Source: Blastocrithidia nonstop
Taxonomy: Eukaryota > Euglenozoa > Kinetoplastea > Trypanosomatida > Trypanosomatidae
Direction: 5' to 3'
DNA: 64,000 nt
Assembly (NCBI GenBank): GCA_028554745.1
Contig: JAQOTN010000028.1
Location: 186,001-250,000 of the forward strand
Each line of letters starts with the position of its first letter. Positions within the stretch are counted from its first letter, which is position 1. This document shows, one piece after another, positions 61,011 through 64,000 of the stretch. A program made the position numbers and the translations under genes. The notes beneath the pieces were generated by a model. The model saw only the letters and a program-made list of their open reading frames with translations, did not search any database and had not been told where the DNA came from.

Positions 61011-63059
61011 TTATTTTAACTTATTTTTTTTATGTTTTTTTGTGACATGAGATTTAATTCGTGTATTATCGTCTTCTTTTGTAGCCGCGATCAAAATTCG
61101 TTTGTCACGTGATTTTATTGCTTTAGTGTTTGATGTTGCATTTGCTTTTTTCCCCACACGAGGTACAAGCTTTGCATTTTTGGTTTTAGAATTTGCATTG
61201 ATCTTCTTTCTAGTCATTGTATGTCGGCCATGCACGTTAGATTATGACTAACTATTTTTTTCTTATTCATCTGCGATTTACGTAATGTTCAGTGAACGTG
61301 AGGGTAATTTACTCTTAAACTGATAATTATTATTATTCTTTTTCTGCTGATGTTGTTGTTTCTGCTCCTAAGCGCGTTGTGCTTTCTTGTCAGCAGCCTG
61401 TTGCTTATGCGTTGCAGCACGATTACCAAACTGACTTGTCACCTGTTGTTTAGCCTACACCTTAGCCGCAGAAACCTCATCTAACAACGCTAGCACTTTC
61501 TTTTCGTTGATTTGGCGTTATTATCACTGAGTCATTTTAACATTTACCTGCCGCTCAATACGCTGAATTAGACGGACATCAAACTACGTGATAAAGGCGA
61601 CAGATAGACCGGCACGACCGGCTCGTGCCGTACGTCCTACTCGATGAACATAGGTGGTGCTGTGTTTGGGTACATCATAGTGAATCACCAGCTCTACCTC
61701 TGGAATGTCCAGTCCACGGGCAGAGATATCGGTGCAAACCATAATACGTGCTAACCCTAACTTGAACAGTGCCAAATTATCTAATCGATGCTGTTGTGTT
61801 AGCAGTGAGTCTAAACTACACACTGGGAAGCCGAGAAGTTGCAGTGTCAGTCGCACAAGTTAGGCACGAAGTGCGGAATTGGTAAACACTATTGTCAGCT
61901 GATCTTTACCTTGTGCTCTTAATGCGGCTACTAGATTAGGTAGCTTGACCATGTTTGGGATAAAAATATACCGATGCTTCAACGTGCTTGGTAAAGTATA
62001 CTTGATTGATTAAATCTCATGGTAAGCATTGTTGTTGTTGCTATCATTTACGGATTTATTACTCTAGTGAAGAGCTTTCTCGTTTTATAAAGTATTTTTA
62101 CCATCAAATTATTTTTCATTTGTTTTATTTATTTTAATGTTATTGTCCTCACTACTAGAGTTTCTGTGCTACTATGCCTCAAAGACATGTAACTAAGAAC
62201 TACTTTCAATTCCCATAAGTTACAATCAACTAGTATTGCTACTATATGATGTCTTAATGATTGCACTATCATGATTACTACTAACTGTAACACTAGCATT
62301 AGCCATATTATTTTAAATAGTTGTCTTAGTATTTTACATTAGTGTTTTTTGTGTTAATAGTTTCATGGAAAGCGTAGCAGAAAAGAGTAATACTTGGCGA
62401 TGAGCTGCACGTGGCAGTAGGTGCAGTAGCTCTTGTACATCTTTTTGCATATCACCATCGGTCAAGCGATCTGCCTCATCGAGTACCAAGTAACGAAGAT
62501 GGCCAAAGGCAGGAGTCATTTCACGAGAAAATGTTTCAAATAAGTAACGCAGACGCCCTGGAGTAGCCACCACGACGTGTGGTCTGCTTTTGATTCCATC
62601 CAGCTGTTCCTCATGGCGAACTCCACCAATGGCTAACAGTGTACGAATACGAATAGGTGCACCTAATGCTACAAACTGATCAATAATCTGATACGCTAAC
62701 TCACGTGAGGCAGTTAACACCAACGCACACACACCATACATGTCATGTGACAAGGTTTGCAGGATGGGCAGTGCGAAGGCAGCGGTCTTACCACTACCCG
62801 TCTCTGCTTTGCCCGCCACATGATGACCGTGCAAGATGGCTGGGATACAGACTTGTTGAATACGTGTAGGTTTGTACATGGCTAGTGAGGCACACTGAAC
62901 ACACAATCAGCTCTCTACACCCAGCTACTGAAATGTTGACTTATCACCAGCTCTATTACTTTTGTTCATAGTTTTGCTTGTATTCTTGTCATTCTACGTA
63001 TTATTGAGCAAGCTCATCATACCACCACTGCTATTGTCTTTTAGCTAATAATTTTGCAT
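61011..63059 (-). CDS. DBP8: DEAD-box RNA helicase, Dbp8/DDX49 type
   Basis: A 682-residue helicase. Motifs in order: Q motif FQELGVESWLCVQCASL..KPTRIQ (~43, with TAG Glu and TGA Trp), AETGSGKT (~87), ASRELAYQI, ATPGRL, LDEADRL (~193), FSATL (~226), then IVFTNSALRAE, ARGLDIPE (~446) and HRVGRTARAGR (~472). The S/N-rich insert between the two RecA domains (~235-370) is unusual. FxELGxxSWLxxQC and the phrase FITEFDVRLIQRIER point to the Dbp8/DDX49 branch, which works in nucleolar 18S rRNA processing. The C-terminal tail is very basic (RKKINANSKTKNAK, KKHKKNKLK), as expected for a nucleolar protein. The ATG at 63059 is the first in frame; downstream ATGs exist. UAA at 61011-61013. Confidence 0.9.
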
Positions 63060-63146
63060 TCTCGCAAACAGTAGTGTTATGTGGAGAACTAAATATTTTA
63101 ACAAATAGTATGTTTGTATGTGAATAATAGGTAAGAATAATTACTA

Positions 63147-63182
63147 CTGTATGTGACGTGGGAGAAAAAGAGGAAAAAACAA
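63147..63182 (-). promoter_or_regulatory. Candidate spliced-leader acceptor of the helicase gene
   Basis: Minus-strand pyrimidine tract TTGTTTTTTCCTCTTTTTCT followed ~15 bases later by CAG, ~90 bases upstream of the ATG at 63059. Pattern-based inference. Confidence 0.4.
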
Positions 63183-63785
63183 GTATAACTTATTTACGTC
63201 TTTGAATTTAACGACAATAGAAGTTGACAACAAAATTTATTTTCATGGATAATATAATTACACACACTCTAGTTAAAAGTAAACTCAGTAAAATTATCTT
63301 CAAACACTGTAACTAATCAATTATACTTACGAGTTGGAAAAAAACACAACTTGTATTTGCGATATATTTGTCTTACTGTATATAAGATTATAAATATTAA
63401 TTTAAAAAGTTAACTTACCGCACTCTTCTCATTTATTTATATTAGTAATGTTGGACTTGTTTGCATTGTTAAGTACATCATGAGTAAATACTACTGTATT
63501 ATCACAAAAATAATAAAAATACGAATGATGTGTGTAGATAACTTTTCATCTAACATAAAATTTATTAGCATTTGAGTTTTATAACTTTATAATAAAAAAG
63601 AAAGAGGTGCAATTTGTTTATAACTATTAAATGACATTCTTTTCTTACGTAACGCAGCATACGTACGTTAAACTTATATTAACACATGTATATGCATGTG
63701 GAAAAAAAGTGTATATGATCGCAAAGGGTATTAATAGTAAATTTAACGTAAACAAATTATTAACATTATATTTGGTTATCAGGAT

Positions 63786-63870
63786 GCAAGTGCATTGTCC
63801 ATTTGAAATTCTTAATATTTACTGAAGACAGTATTGTAAAAATAAAGGTTTTATTTGACAATGCACTTGC
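63786..63870. repeat. 14-bp inverted repeat
   Basis: gcaagtgcattgtc at 63786-63799 and its exact reverse complement at 63857-63870, separated by 57 AT-rich bases. In RNA it could form a hairpin. Role unknown. Confidence 0.8.
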
Positions 63871-64000
63871 CATGTTTTATTCAAATACATTTTACTAGTC
63901 ATGCCTGTGACAACATAGTATCTGAACACATTGTAACAGATTAATGTTGTTGTTAATTTTATAATCTTTTGTGTATACATGCAAATTTTGCCGATGAACA

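Larger units (their letters stand above)
63060..64000. other. AT-rich region at right edge
   Basis: No gene is supported up to the right edge. It holds a possible trans-splice acceptor for the helicase and a 14-bp inverted repeat. Confidence 0.5.

Noticed and set aside
1-64000. Ciliate-type code (UAA/UAG = Gln, UGA stop)
   Set aside because: UAR codons fall on conserved Glu in the kinase APE, PGETK and ATP alpha, not on Gln, and UGA falls on conserved Trp inside domains.
1-64000. Region of pseudogenes riddled with stop codons
   Set aside because: The stops sit only at Glu and Trp positions, motifs are intact, and gene lengths are exact multiples of three over kilobases.
1-64000. Spliceosomal introns explaining the interrupted frames
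   Set aside because: Conserved alignment continues base by base across each stop triplet, leaving no room for introns.
1-64000. tRNA or rRNA genes
   Set aside because: I saw no convincing cloverleaf with A and B boxes and no rRNA-like sequence by reading; a tRNAscan run would be the proper test.

Overview
The window is nuclear DNA of a trypanosomatid of the Blastocrithidia type, in which all three stop codons are read as amino acids. Conserved proteins read correctly only if UGA is Trp and UAG/UAA are Glu, with UAA also ending genes (the code NCBI lists as table 31). Within conserved motifs, UAG is the Glu of the kinase APE motif and glycine loop and of PGETK in a NOG2 GTPase. UAA and UAG fall on conserved Glu positions of ATP synthase alpha. 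UGA is the Trp of GTPYWMAPE, of YDWQRG in NOG2 and of SSCxW in a Tctex1 dynein light chain. Read with the standard code the region looks like a graveyard of short ORFs; read with this code it resolves into 21 long genes without introns.

All 21 genes lie on the minus strand, as expected for one polycistronic transcription unit with trans-splicing. They are separated by 0.4-2 kb of very AT-rich DNA. From right to left, which is the direction of transcription: Dbp8/DDX49 RNA helicase, an orphan, a giant MARP-like repeat protein (about 33 copies of a 231-bp unit), a MORN-repeat/STE-type kinase fusion, condensin SMC2, CDC27/APC3, a Tctex1 dynein light chain, a large calcineurin-like phosphoesterase, a large helical orphan, a SKP1-like protein, the NOG2 GTPase, an MFS transporter, a one-TM orphan, F1-ATPase alpha, an MECR-like enoyl reductase, a giant coiled-coil protein with four internal repeat arrays, an Sm-like protein, a CDK-like kinase, a VAP-like MSP-domain protein, an FMN-binding-like protein, and a Pro/Asn-rich protein cut by the left edge.

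As usual for such units the genes are functionally mixed: cell cycle (CRK, SMC2, CDC27, SKP1-like), cytoskeleton (MARP-like, Tctex1, giant coiled coil), ribosome biogenesis (NOG2, Dbp8), mitochondrial metabolism (ATP alpha, MECR), RNA (Sm) and signalling. Reassigned codons are rare in ATP synthase alpha and in the MARP repeats, and dense in CDC27, the phosphoesterase and the coiled-coil protein. Two tandem arrays carry small indels, several with inverted repeat pieces; in the MARP array most are about 500 bp apart, which looks like a window-polishing artefact of the assembly rather than gene decay.
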